Origin: Streptomyces albogriseolus
Lineage (GTDB): Bacteria; Actinomycetota; Actinomycetes; Streptomycetales; Streptomycetaceae
Reading direction: 5' to 3'
Assembly: GCA_014650475.1 (NCBI GenBank)
Contig: BMVA01000002.1
Location: 620,001-684,000 of the forward strand
DNA: 64,000 nt
The translations under genes were made by a program, and so were the position numbers. Shown here one piece after another: positions 28,318-38,461 of the stretch; position 1 is the stretch's first letter, and every line of letters begins with the position of its first letter. The notes below the pieces were generated by a model. The model was not told the origin of the DNA. It worked only from the letters and a program-made list of their open reading frames with translations, and made no database searches.

Positions 28318-29231
28318 GGCAGCCCCCAGTACGCGTCGTCGGTGAGCCGCCGGGCGATCTCCTCGAGCGCCTCCAGCGTCTCCTTGTTGGCGATCTGGGT
28401 GGCGAGGACGTCCTCCTCGGTGATCAGCTGCTCCCGCCACTGCAGGATCGGCTCCAGCGGCACGGTGCCGAGCACCACGCTGTCGCCGATGTACTGGTCG
28501 GAGGCGAGCCGGCGCAGCGCCCTGTTGCAGGACTGCATCCAGGCGGCCTGGGCGGGCGAGCCCTGCGCCCACATGGCCGACTCCGGGTCGGGCACGGCGG
28601 CCCGCACGAAGCGGATGTTGCCCTGGAGGGTCGCCTCGTCGTGCCCGCGGTCGACGCCGCTGCGGAGGATGCCGTTCTCCTTGTGCACCAGTCCCGCGGC
28701 GGCGATGACGTGCTGCCGGGTCCAGCGGTGGAACACCAGCCAGCGGTAGGCGACATGGCGCATCCGGGGGTGCGCGGTGGCCGCGAGGACCAGGTCGACG
28801 GCGTAGCTGCGGCCGGCGCTGAGGTCCACCATGACCAGGTCGAACTCGCTGTTGAGCCGCAGCAGCAGGTCGATGCAGCGCTCCAGCGCCTCCTCGCCGG
28901 TGGCGAACTCGCCGCCGCCCGCGTCGCCGGGGTAGAGGACGAGCCGCCCGGACTGGTTCTGCCGGGCGCGCAGCACCGGGTGCTCGGTCTGCCGCCAGAT
29001 GTCGATGCTGGCCGGTTCGGTGACCTCGCCCTCCAGGTAGGAGTGCAGGCCCCGCTCCTCGGTGCCGCGCAGGGCGCTGGGCACGTCGAACACGGCGGCG
29101 GCGGTGGGCGAGCCGAAGTCGAAGTCGACGTAGGCGACGTGGTCGCCGACGAGGGCGCGCTGGTAGGCCAGGTTGGCGCTGGTGACCGAGCGGCCCGTGC
29201 CTCCCTTGTCGGAGGCGGCGAAGACGAGCAC
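28314..29231 (-). CDS. ParA/MinD-like variant P-loop protein (SCO2523 type)
   Basis: 305 residues. The N-terminus is that of a deviant-Walker ATPase: FAASDKGGTGRSVTSANLAY. The signature Lys before GG is kept, but the P-loop Lys just before Ser is replaced by Arg (GRS instead of GKT/GKS). A Walker A' segment (VAYVDFDFGSPTAA) and a Walker B-like LVMVDLSAG follow. Such proteins dimerise on ATP and position or switch partners. The Arg suggests altered or lost hydrolysis. It starts at GTG 29231 with GGAGG upstream, 3 nt after the preceding stop. Confidence 0.8.
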   Translation of the reverse strand: MLVFAASDKGGTGRSVTSANLAYQRALVGDHVAYVDFDFGSPTAAAVFDVPSALRGTEERGLHSYLEGEVTEPASIDIWRQTEHPVLRARQNQSGRLVLYPGDAGGGEFATGEEALERCIDLLLRLNSEFDLVMVDLSAGRSYAVDLVLAATAHPRMRHVAYRWLVFHRWTRQHVIAAAGLVHKENGILRSGVDRGHDEATLQGNIRFVRAAVPDPESAMWAQGSPAQAAWMQSCNRALRRLASDQYIGDSVVLGTVPLEPILQWREQLITEEDVLATQIANKETLEALEEIARRLTDDAYWGLP

Positions 29232-29234
29232 GGC

Positions 29235-31079
29235 TCAGCCCTCCTGTGCGGCGGCGTCCCGGGCCTGGGCCAGGGTGTCGAGTTCCCGCAGGACGGGCAG
29301 GGCGAGCGCGAAGGCGGTGGCGGGCCGCTCGTCGACCAGGCCGCGGGCGTGGTCCAGCCGGTTCTCTATGCTCCGCATCGCCCGGGCGCGGCTGCCGTCG
29401 TCGCCGGTGGACGCCTCCAGCTGCTCCCTGCCGAACAGGTGCGTGGCCTCGCTGAGCAGGTCCCGGGCGAGGTCGGCCAGGTCGGGACTGCGGATGGGCT
29501 CCTGCTCGTAGAGGTTGCGGGCGGCGACCAGGCACTCGGTGACGCGTTCGGTGACGCTCCAGGACAGGCGGCGGTTGACGCCCTTGGCGTCCGGGAAGAC
29601 GGCGCGTACGTCGTCCCAGAGGCCGGCGCCGTGGCCGTCCTCGATCCTGCGGCTCCACAGGTGCTCGAAGGTCTGCTCGGCGAGGCGCAGCAGCCGGTCC
29701 TGCGCCTCGATGTTCCGGGACAGCTCGGCGAGCTGCACGGTCCGCTTGAGCAGCTGGGCGGAGAAGTCGGTCATCCGCCACTGGAGCAGCGACCCGGAGC
29801 GCTCGGACCCGGCGAGCGGCATCAGCACGCCCGGGTCGTGCAGCCGGACCACCGGGTCGTTCCTGGTCATGCGGCTGGTGACGCGGCCGCGGTCGGCGAG
29901 CCGCTCCATGATGGAGACGGTGCGGGTGAGGTCGTCGTCGGTGGCCCTGCGGCGCACCAGGTCGTGGACGAGGATGGCCGCGACGGTGAGCGAGAAGTAC
30001 TCGGACTCCAGGCGCAGTCCGGTGGTCTGCCAGGGCAGGTCCTCCAGGGGCCAGCGCTCGGTGCCGAAGCGGGCGACGGCCGACCAGTACTGCTGGCTCA
30101 GCTCCCAGCGCAGCCGCAGCGCCTCGGCGAGTTTCTGCTGGTCGGCGTCGAGCAGTCCGAGGGTGAGGGTGCGCTCGGAGAAGAGGTCCTGGATGCCGTC
30201 GAGGGCGACGACGGTGAAGTACACGTACGGCAGCCGGTCGGCGATGCCGTCGGGCTGGCCGGGCACCTGGGTGTCCAGGTCGGTGATTCTGGGGGCGTCC
30301 TTGACGACGCCCCAGGCCCAGCCGCACTCGAAGAGCTGGCTCTCGTCGCGGATGGACTCGTCGACCTGGATGCCGCGGCTGAGGCTCTCGATGATGGTGG
30401 CGCGCAGCGGCCGGAAGCGGCGGGCGAACTGCTGGAGGACGGCCCGGTCGGAGTGCCGGTTCTGGCCGATGACCTGGATCAGCCGCCGGCCCTGTTCGGA
30501 CTCGGCGTCGAAGACGTTGACGGTGAAGGAGCGCAGCAGGCTGATCATGGCGGCGGTGAGCCGCAGATTGGTGGCCTCGCGGAGTTCGCCGAGCGCCCGG
30601 CGCACGTCGGGGCGGGTGGTGCTGTTCTCGTAGACCTTGAGGAAGCCGAGGGTCGCCAGGCAGAGCGTGACGGACATCGAGTAGGAGTCGACGACGCCTA
30701 ACTTGCCCTGCTCGTACGTCAGTTCCGTTTGCGGGTCGACGGGTTTGAAGTACGGTCCGCCGGCGAAGGTGGGGGAGTCGTCGGGACCGGTGTGGGTGCG
30801 CATGAACTGGGTCAGCGCGGTGATCAGGTTCGGCGGGATCTCCAGCCGGCTGCCGACGCGCTCCAGCGCCTGGAGCACGTCCCGTTCGCTGGTGTCGGGC
30901 TGGTCCAGGCGGAACGCGGGGATCTCGGTGGCGGGGTACAGCAGGCAGAGCAGCCGCTCGGCGTCCGCGACACTGCTCAGCCCGTCGGTGTCCCCCCACA
31001 CGAGCTTGCCGTCGTCGAACGAGTGGCGGGCCGCGGCCCGCCAGATGTCCAGCAGATGCTGGCGTGGCTTGATCTGCAT
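29235..31079 (-). CDS. Large helical SCO2524-type protein, unknown function
   Basis: 614 residues, apparently all helical and soluble, without a recognised domain or catalytic motif. It begins MQIKPRQHLLDIWRAAARHS and contains FAGGPYFKP, YEQGKLGVVDSYSMSVTLCL and a long C-terminal run of amphipathic helices that suggests a scaffold or repeat-type fold. Leu127 is encoded by TTA (30699-30701). The ATG at 31079 is preceded by a G-rich site. The gene lies 45 nt after the methyltransferase and 3 nt before the P-loop gene. I relate it from memory to the SCO2524 family. Confidence 0.75.
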   Translation of the reverse strand: MQIKPRQHLLDIWRAAARHSFDDGKLVWGDTDGLSSVADAERLLCLLYPATEIPAFRLDQPDTSERDVLQALERVGSRLEIPPNLITALTQFMRTHTGPDDSPTFAGGPYFKPVDPQTELTYEQGKLGVVDSYSMSVTLCLATLGFLKVYENSTTRPDVRRALGELREATNLRLTAAMISLLRSFTVNVFDAESEQGRRLIQVIGQNRHSDRAVLQQFARRFRPLRATIIESLSRGIQVDESIRDESQLFECGWAWGVVKDAPRITDLDTQVPGQPDGIADRLPYVYFTVVALDGIQDLFSERTLTLGLLDADQQKLAEALRLRWELSQQYWSAVARFGTERWPLEDLPWQTTGLRLESEYFSLTVAAILVHDLVRRRATDDDLTRTVSIMERLADRGRVTSRMTRNDPVVRLHDPGVLMPLAGSERSGSLLQWRMTDFSAQLLKRTVQLAELSRNIEAQDRLLRLAEQTFEHLWSRRIEDGHGAGLWDDVRAVFPDAKGVNRRLSWSVTERVTECLVAARNLYEQEPIRSPDLADLARDLLSEATHLFGREQLEASTGDDGSRARAMRSIENRLDHARGLVDERPATAFALALPVLRELDTLAQARDAAAQEG

Positions 31080-31124
31080 CCCCCTACCCCTCGTACAGAC
31101 CGTGTGCAGACATGGTCCCCGTTC

Positions 31125-31877
31125 CTACGTGTCCGCAATCGCCGAATTCCGCCGCCCCAGGGCGAGGATGATGCCCTCGTGCCCCTCGCGCACCATGTGG
31201 TGCAGATCGTGGATCTCCAGGTCGTCGGCCCAGTCGTTCAGGCTCTCGCGGACCCGCTCCTCGTTGACCCGGTAGGCCGGATAGCGATGGTCGCCCACCC
31301 GGTAGCCGACGGACTCCTTCATGAAGGCGGCGGCGAACGGCGCGCCTTCGTTCAGCGCGTCCATGAAGCAGGTGACGCCGCGGCGGAACTCGTCGGGGCA
31401 CTCGGACATGGAGTCGGCGACGAAGAACATGGTGCCGATGTCCCAGCGGCGCTGGCCGTCGAGGTCGAGGAGGTTCGCCCGCTCGACGCGGACGATCTCG
31501 CCGAACCGGCCGCGGGGCTCGACGGCCGCGTAGGCGGGGTGCTCGCGCAGCTGGTCCCAGAAGGGGTCCCAGACGGTGTCGAACCCGGCGGGGGACGCCT
31601 GCTTCTCCAGGTACTCCACGTTCGGCTGCGCGTACTCCAGGAGCAGGATCTTCTCGCACCAGGGCAGCATGGACAGCGCCGGGTAGAGGTTGGCCCCGGC
31701 GCCGACGTCGACGCCGCGGCCCGTGCGCGGGGCGTCGTCCTCGAAGCACTTGCCGAAGTAGTCGCGCATCAGCCGCACGATCAGCAGATCGACCTCGAGA
31801 GGGCTGCGGTAGTTGGCGTCGACGTAGGCCTCAGGATCGAACTTCGACCACGGGGCGTCGGCGTTACGGTCCATCAT
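31125..31877 (-). CDS. SAM-dependent methyltransferase, NNMT/PNMT-like (SCO2525 type)
   Basis: About 250 residues. The entry segment WSKFDPEAYVDANYRSPLEVD and the SAM-binding loop GVDVGAGANLYPAL, followed by LLLEYAQPNVEYL, match the layout of the NNMT/PNMT/TEMT methyltransferases, which methylate small amines. The methyl acceptor cannot be deduced. Three starts are possible: ATG 31895 with no ribosome binding site, or the paired ATGs at 31877 and 31874 behind CAGGG. It is the first gene of the six-gene operon, so the promoter should lie just upstream. Confidence 0.78.
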   Translation of the reverse strand: MMDRNADAPWSKFDPEAYVDANYRSPLEVDLLIVRLMRDYFGKCFEDDAPRTGRGVDVGAGANLYPALSMLPWCEKILLLEYAQPNVEYLEKQASPAGFDTVWDPFWDQLREHPAYAAVEPRGRFGEIVRVERANLLDLDGQRRWDIGTMFFVADSMSECPDEFRRGVTCFMDALNEGAPFAAAFMKESVGYRVGDHRYPAYRVNEERVRESLNDWADDLEIHDLHHMVREGHEGIILALGRRNSAIADT

Positions 31878-32214
31878 CACCCTGCCGCGTTCCATTCAGT
31901 GTCGGACAAGACCGTGTGCCCTGTCTGCGCCGTTCCGCTGAACGTCGGCAGGTGGAGCAGCATCTCCGGTTCTCGCACGGTAGGCCGAAGTGGCACGCCG
32001 AGACAGCCAGGAACACGCCGTTCCCCGTCGACGGGCGCACGGCAGGCGCACGCCGGCGATCCGTGCACCCCTGAACTCGCCCTTGCACGCGGTGAGTTGA
32101 CGGCTCACTCTAGCCAGAAGACGCCACCGGCCGCCACCGGAAGCAGCAATCCCTTCCGGGTGAACGCCGGTGTCTTCGCGTTGACGCATCCGCATGTCCC
32201 GACTGGGGGGTGGC
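31878..32214. other. Divergent control region of the six-gene operon
   Basis: About 335 nt separate the methyltransferase start from the GNAT gene on the other strand and should hold both promoters. I see no strong -35/-10 pair, no long inverted repeat and no credible gene. Confidence 0.5.
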
Positions 32215-32754
32215 ATGACCGCCGAACCGCTGGAGCGCACCTTGGACCGGCACGGGCGACTCGCGGAACCCGACGGGTTCCGGGCGCCCGGGCATCTGGT
32301 CCTGCGGGGGGCCCTGGAGTCCGATCTGCCCGAGCTGCGCCGGCTCGACGAGGAGGTGTTCCAGGAGGTCGCCTATCCCGCCTTCCTGCTCCGCCAGCTG
32401 TACGACGTCTACGCCGAGCACTTCCTGGTGCTGGACGACGGCGCGGGCGGGCTGCGCGGCTACGTCCTGGCCGCCACCACCGCGTTCAGCCGGGACAGCT
32501 GGATCCTCGGCCTGTGCGTGACCGAGGGGGACCGCCGGCACGGGCTCGGCCGGGAGCTGATGACGGAGATCCTGAAGCGGCTGCGCCGTGACGGGACCGA
32601 GACGGTGCGGCTGACGGTGGAGCCCGCCAACCGGGCCGCGATCCTGCTCTACCGCTCCCTCGGCTTCAGCCCGGAGGAGCCGGACGACGGCCTCCGCAGG
32701 GACTACTTCGGTCCGGGTGAGCACCGGCGGATCATGCGATTGGAGCTGTGCTAG
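32215..32754 (+). CDS. GNAT-family N-acetyltransferase
   Basis: 179 residues of the acetyl-CoA-dependent GNAT fold. Motif A is recognisable as ILGLCVTEGDRRHGLGRELM (the CoA pyrophosphate loop R-x-x-G-x-G/A) and motif B as NRAAILLYRSLGF. The substrate is unknown. I chose ATG 32215, directly after a run of six G; the longer in-frame ATG at 32194 has no site. It is divergent from the methyltransferase operon and convergent with the TerB-like gene. Confidence 0.88.
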   Translation: MTAEPLERTLDRHGRLAEPDGFRAPGHLVLRGALESDLPELRRLDEEVFQEVAYPAFLLRQLYDVYAEHFLVLDDGAGGLRGYVLAATTAFSRDSWILGLCVTEGDRRHGLGRELMTEILKRLRRDGTETVRLTVEPANRAAILLYRSLGFSPEEPDDGLRRDYFGPGEHRRIMRLELC

Positions 32755-32767
32755 ACGGGCCGTCGCT

Positions 32768-33472
32768 TCAGGACGGCGTCCGTGCCGCGGCCAGCAGGCG
32801 GCCGACGTCGTCGGAGCAGATGGTGAGGGCCGCGCCCACCGTGGCGAGGGCGTCGCGTTCCGCGGGGGTGTACGGGCCGTCGGCCAGGGCGATCCGGGCG
32901 CCCTGCAGCAGGATCGACTCACGGCCGGGCGCGGCGAGGTGCGGGGCCAGCGGGTCCAGGGCCTCGTGCAGTTCGATGGACAGCCCCGCCACGCAGGGCT
33001 CGCCGGTGAACCGGCCGGTGTCCGCCTCCAGCGCCTCGACCAGCGCGGCCAGCTGCTCCTCCGTGCAGTCCTCGAAGCCGGCGGCGCGCACCCCGGCCGC
33101 GGCGGTCTCCAGGGCGGCGCGGGAGCAGGTGCCGCCCGCGGCGAGCACGGCGAGGGCGACGGTGTGGACGGCGTCCCGCAGTATCGCGGAGAAGCGGGTG
33201 GTGGTGGGGTGGTCCAGCACGTCGGTGCCGAAGTGGCCGCGGCAGGCGGCGCACTCCACGGTCGGCGCGCACACCCCGCGCGGCAGCACGGGCACGCCCA
33301 GCACGGTGAACCGGCGGCGTCCGGTGAGCCGCTGGTAGTTGCGGTCGCCGCCGCAGCTGGGGCAGAAGAACTCCCCGTCGCCGACGGCGGTCCACGCGGT
33401 GCGGGTGCCGACCAGGCGGCGCGCACGCCGGGCGGCAGCGGTACGGCCGTCGGGTCCCCGTTCTGGCAGCAC
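32768..33472 (-). CDS. TerB-like protein with N-terminal zinc ribbon
   Basis: 234 residues. The N-terminal part has two Cys pairs (FFCPSCGGDRNY and ECAACRGHFG) that fit a zinc ribbon. The C-terminal part (about 85-232) is helical and resembles the TerB/tellurite-resistance fold, with acidic segments such as ADGPYTPAERDALATV. TerB folds are often found in metal-stress or envelope systems, but none of the other ter genes is nearby. The function is unproven. Confidence 0.75.
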   Translation of the reverse strand: MLPERGPDGRTAAARRARRLVGTRTAWTAVGDGEFFCPSCGGDRNYQRLTGRRRFTVLGVPVLPRGVCAPTVECAACRGHFGTDVLDHPTTTRFSAILRDAVHTVALAVLAAGGTCSRAALETAAAGVRAAGFEDCTEEQLAALVEALEADTGRFTGEPCVAGLSIELHEALDPLAPHLAAPGRESILLQGARIALADGPYTPAERDALATVGAALTICSDDVGRLLAAARTPS

Positions 33473-33603
33473 GTCGCACCTCCATCAACGCCACACAGCT
33501 CCGTCGCCGCGCTTGCGTGATGTTAGCCACATCCGGGAGGCGGAGTCAGTACCCGGGACGAGACCTTTCCGTGACCATCACAGTGATTGGCCGGTAACCG
33601 ACG

Positions 33604-33643
33604 CCGGGGCCCCGCCCGCCGGTGACGGCGGACGGGGCCCCGG
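33604..33643 (-). terminator. leuA terminator hairpin
   Basis: CCGGGGCCCCG and CGGGGCCCCGG are perfect 11-nt arms, and an inner CGCC/GGCG pair extends the stem. It starts 20 nt after the leuA stop. Confidence 0.8.
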
Positions 33644-33662
33644 GTTCACCCCGACCGGCTGA

Positions 33663-35521
<1,859 letters not shown>

Positions 35522-35712
35522 GATGCTCCGCAGCTTATCCGAGTCGCCCACCGTGCGGGGTTGCGTATCAGTATGCGGGACCGGCGGGACGAAGGGGACA
35601 AAGAGTGCTGTATACCACTTCCCCAGCGGGCGGCGGGCCGTTGTCGCGTGGGAATTCACCCGTCATGGTCGCGGGTAGTGACAGCACAGTCACCCAGTGC
35701 GATGGTTCCGGC

Positions 35713-36786
35713 ATGACGACGAACGGGGGCCACGGGCCCGTCTTCTGCACCATCGTCCCGCCGCACGTCCTCGACCGGCTCTCCCAGGCCGAGGACCCCT
35801 TGGTCCACGGCCCCGCGCGCCGCACCCTGCGCCGCGACGCCTACGAGCGCACCCAGCGCCGGCTGACCACGGTGGTCGGCGCGCCCGCCGTCACCACGCG
35901 CGCGGCGGCGGCCGAGCCCGGCAAGCCGCAGCGCACCGTGTACGACGCGGGTCACGGCACCGACCTGCCCGGCGAGAAGGCGCGCGGCGAGGGCGAGGAG
36001 CCCGGCCAGGACGCCACCGTCAACCGCGCCTACGCCGGTCTCGGCGCCACCTTCGACCTGTTCATGAAGGAGTTCGGCCGGAACTCCATCGACGGCGGCG
36101 GGCTGCCGCTGGACGCCACCGTGCACTACGACCGCGACTACAACAACGCGTTCTGGAACGGCGAGCAGATGGTGTTCGGCGACGGGGACGGCGAGATCTT
36201 CCTCGACTTCACCCTCGCCGTCGACGTCATCGGCCACGAACTCGCCCACGGCGTCACGCAGTACACCGCGAACCTCGACTACTTCGGTCAGTCGGGCGCG
36301 CTCAACGAGTCGGTGTCGGACGTCTTCGGCGCGCTCATCAAGCAGTACACGCTGGGCCAGACCGCCGAGGAGGCCGACTGGCTGATCGGCGCGGGACTGC
36401 TCGCCCCGCGCGTCACCGGCAAGGCGCTGCGCTCGATGAAGGAGCCGGGCACGGCGTACGACGACGACGTGCTCGGCAAGGACCCGCAGCCGGCGACGAT
36501 GGACGACTACGTCCGCACCGGCCGGGACAACGGCGGCGTGCACATCAACTCCGGCATCCCCAACCACGCGTTCTACCTGGCGGCCACCACCCTCGGCGGG
36601 CACGCCTGGGAGCGCGCCGGACTGATCTGGTACGACGTGCTGACCGGCGGGGAGCTGGACCAGAACGCGCAGTTCACCGACTTCGCGACGCTCACCGTGA
36701 AGGCGGCGCGCGCCCGGTACGGGGAGGGCGCGGAGCTGGTGGCCGTGACCAAGGCATGGGAGCGGGTGGGGGTGCGCACGCTGTAG
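35713..36786 (+). CDS. Protealysin-like intracellular M4 metalloprotease
   Basis: 357 residues with a thermolysin-type active site: HELAH at 175-179, the third zinc ligand E199 in NESVSDVFG, and the transition-state His at about 277 (GGVHINSGIPNHAF). There is no signal peptide, and the short N-terminal propeptide (VFCTIVPPHVLDRLSQ) is of the protealysin type rather than the long thermolysin type. ATG 35713 follows GTTCCGGC without a strong site; a longer ATG at 35605 would add an unlikely N-terminus. The next gene encodes a probable emfourin inhibitor. Confidence 0.92.
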   Translation: MTTNGGHGPVFCTIVPPHVLDRLSQAEDPLVHGPARRTLRRDAYERTQRRLTTVVGAPAVTTRAAAAEPGKPQRTVYDAGHGTDLPGEKARGEGEEPGQDATVNRAYAGLGATFDLFMKEFGRNSIDGGGLPLDATVHYDRDYNNAFWNGEQMVFGDGDGEIFLDFTLAVDVIGHELAHGVTQYTANLDYFGQSGALNESVSDVFGALIKQYTLGQTAEEADWLIGAGLLAPRVTGKALRSMKEPGTAYDDDVLGKDPQPATMDDYVRTGRDNGGVHINSGIPNHAFYLAATTLGGHAWERAGLIWYDVLTGGELDQNAQFTDFATLTVKAARARYGEGAELVAVTKAWERVGVRTL

Positions 36787-36806
36787 TTCCGTACTAGACA
36801 CGGACC

Positions 36807-37073
36807 ATGCGTATTCAGGTGCGGCGCACGGGCGGCTTCGCGGGGATCGAGCGGCAGGCCGAGGTGGACACCTCGGGGCGGTCCGACGCGGCGGAATGGC
36901 ACGCCCTGGCCGAGCGGGCCCTGGCGGCCGGGCGGGCCGCTCCGCCGGCCGGGGTCCCGGACGGGTTCAGCTACACGATCACGGTGGACGGCAGGACGGT
37001 GTACTGCGCGGACCCGGGGCTGACGGAGGAGCAGCGGACGCTGATCCGCCGGGTGCTGAAGGAGGGCGCGTAA
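36807..37073 (+). CDS. Emfourin-like protease inhibitor
   Basis: 88 residues beginning MRIQVRRTGGFAGIERQAEV. The I-x-V-x-R-x-GG-x-AG-x-x-R pattern is that of emfourin, the inhibitor encoded beside protealysin-like M4 proteases. It lies 20 nt after the protease gene, on the same strand. A tight inhibitor made with an intracellular protease would keep it silent until release. The ATG has only a weak GGA upstream. The assignment rests on motif plus neighbour, not on an alignment. Confidence 0.82.
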   Translation: MRIQVRRTGGFAGIERQAEVDTSGRSDAAEWHALAERALAAGRAAPPAGVPDGFSYTITVDGRTVYCADPGLTEEQRTLIRRVLKEGA

Positions 37074-37094
37074 CAAGCCTGTCGTGCCAGGGCG

Positions 37095-37124
37095 TTGACG
37101 TGGCTCGGGCCCGCTGCGGATGAT
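37095..37124 (+). promoter_or_regulatory. Probable promoter of the GH1 gene
   Basis: TTGACG (37095-37100) and GATGAT (37119-37124) are separated by 18 nt. Transcription would start about 7 nt later, at the ATG at 37132, giving a leaderless mRNA. Confidence 0.45.
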
Positions 37125-37131
37125 CCGGGCC

Positions 37132-38442
37132 ATGGCGACGACGAACCCGATCCCCCGTTTCCCGGCCGGCTTCCTGTGGGGTGTGTCGACCTCGGCGCAC
37201 CAGATCGAGGGGGCCGTCGACGCGCGCGAGCCGTCGGTGTGGGACCTCTTCACGGCCGAGCCGGGAAGGGTGCGGGACGGCTCGACGGCGGCGGTGGCCT
37301 GCGACCACGTCCACCGCCATCGCGAGGACGTGGCGCTGCTCGCGGACCTGGGCGTGGACGCGTACCGCTTCTCGGTGTCCTGGCCCCGGGTGCGGGCGGA
37401 GGGCGGTCTGGACTTCTACAACCGGCTGGTCGACGACCTGCTGGCGGCGGGGGTGCGGCCGGTGCCGACGCTGTTCCACTGGGACCTGCCGGCGGACCTG
37501 GACTGGCTGGAGCGGGACACGGCGGAGCGGTTCGCGGAGCATGTGGCGGGGGTCGTCGCGCGGCTGGGCGACCGGGTGACGAAGTGGATCACTCTCAACG
37601 AGCCCGCCGAGCACACCCTGCTGGGCCATGCGCTGGGCGTGCACGCGCCGGGCCGGACGCTGCTGTTCGACGCGCTGCCGGTGGCGCACCACCAGCTGCT
37701 GGCGCACGGCCTGGCGGTGCGGGCGCTGCGCGCGGCCGGGGCCTTCGACATCGGCATCGCGAACTCCCACGGCCCGACCTGGCCGGCCTCGGACGACGAG
37801 GCGGACGTGGCGGCCGCGGACTTCTACGACACGCTGCTGAACCGGCTGTTCGCCGACCCGCTGCTGCTCGGCCGTTACCCGGAGGGCGTCGGGGAGCTGA
37901 TGCCGGGGGACGTCGAGGCGGATCTGAAGACCATCGCGGAGCCGATCGACTGGTACGGGATCAACTACTACGCGCCGACGCGGGTGGGTGCGCCGCAGGG
38001 CGCGGAGATCGAGTTCGGCGGCGTCCGCATGCCGGCCGAACTGCCCTTCTCCGTACGGGAGATCGAGGGCTACCCGGTGACGGACTTCGGCTGGCCGGTG
38101 GTCCCGGAGGCGCTCACGGAACTCCTCGCCCTCTTCCATGGGCGCTACGGCGACCAGCTCCCCCCGGTGGTCATCACGGAGAACGGCTGCGCGTACGAGG
38201 GCCTGGACGACGCCGACCGCATCACCTACCTGGACGGCCATGTCCGCGCCCTCCACCGGGCGGTGGAGGCGGGCGTGGACGTCCGCGGCTACTTCGTGTG
38301 GTCGCTGCTGGACAACTTCGAGTGGGCGGAGGGGTACGGCCGCCGCTTCGGCCTGGTCCACGTGGACTTCGGCACACAGCGGCGGACGCCGAAGGCGTCG
38401 TACGGCTGGTACAGGGCGTTGCTGCGGGAGCAGCGCGGCTGA
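37132..38442 (+). CDS. Family 1 glycoside hydrolase (beta-glucosidase type)
   Basis: 436 residues with the two GH1 catalytic glutamates: acid/base E157 in TLNEP and nucleophile E350 in ITENG. The N-terminal FPAGFLWGVSTSAHQIEGA and C-terminal FVWSLLDNFEWAEGYGRRFG are family signatures. No signal peptide is present, so it acts on imported disaccharides in the cytoplasm. I prefer ATG 37132 because the promoter-like pair upstream predicts a leaderless message; ATG 37120 is the alternative. No sugar transporter lies next to it. Confidence 0.93.
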   Translation: MATTNPIPRFPAGFLWGVSTSAHQIEGAVDAREPSVWDLFTAEPGRVRDGSTAAVACDHVHRHREDVALLADLGVDAYRFSVSWPRVRAEGGLDFYNRLVDDLLAAGVRPVPTLFHWDLPADLDWLERDTAERFAEHVAGVVARLGDRVTKWITLNEPAEHTLLGHALGVHAPGRTLLFDALPVAHHQLLAHGLAVRALRAAGAFDIGIANSHGPTWPASDDEADVAAADFYDTLLNRLFADPLLLGRYPEGVGELMPGDVEADLKTIAEPIDWYGINYYAPTRVGAPQGAEIEFGGVRMPAELPFSVREIEGYPVTDFGWPVVPEALTELLALFHGRYGDQLPPVVITENGCAYEGLDDADRITYLDGHVRALHRAVEAGVDVRGYFVWSLLDNFEWAEGYGRRFGLVHVDFGTQRRTPKASYGWYRALLREQRG

Positions 38443-38461
38443 CGCCGCGCTTCCGGGTGGG

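Noticed and set aside
27372-30999. Very long minus-strand frame running through several genes of the six-gene operon
   Set aside because: Only its last part (from 28317) is the real SCO2522-type gene; the upstream part is out of frame with the P-loop and helical proteins, which have proper starts and ribosome binding sites.
32768-33472. Tellurite-resistance island
   Set aside because: Only a single TerB-like protein is present; no other ter gene or mobile element is nearby.
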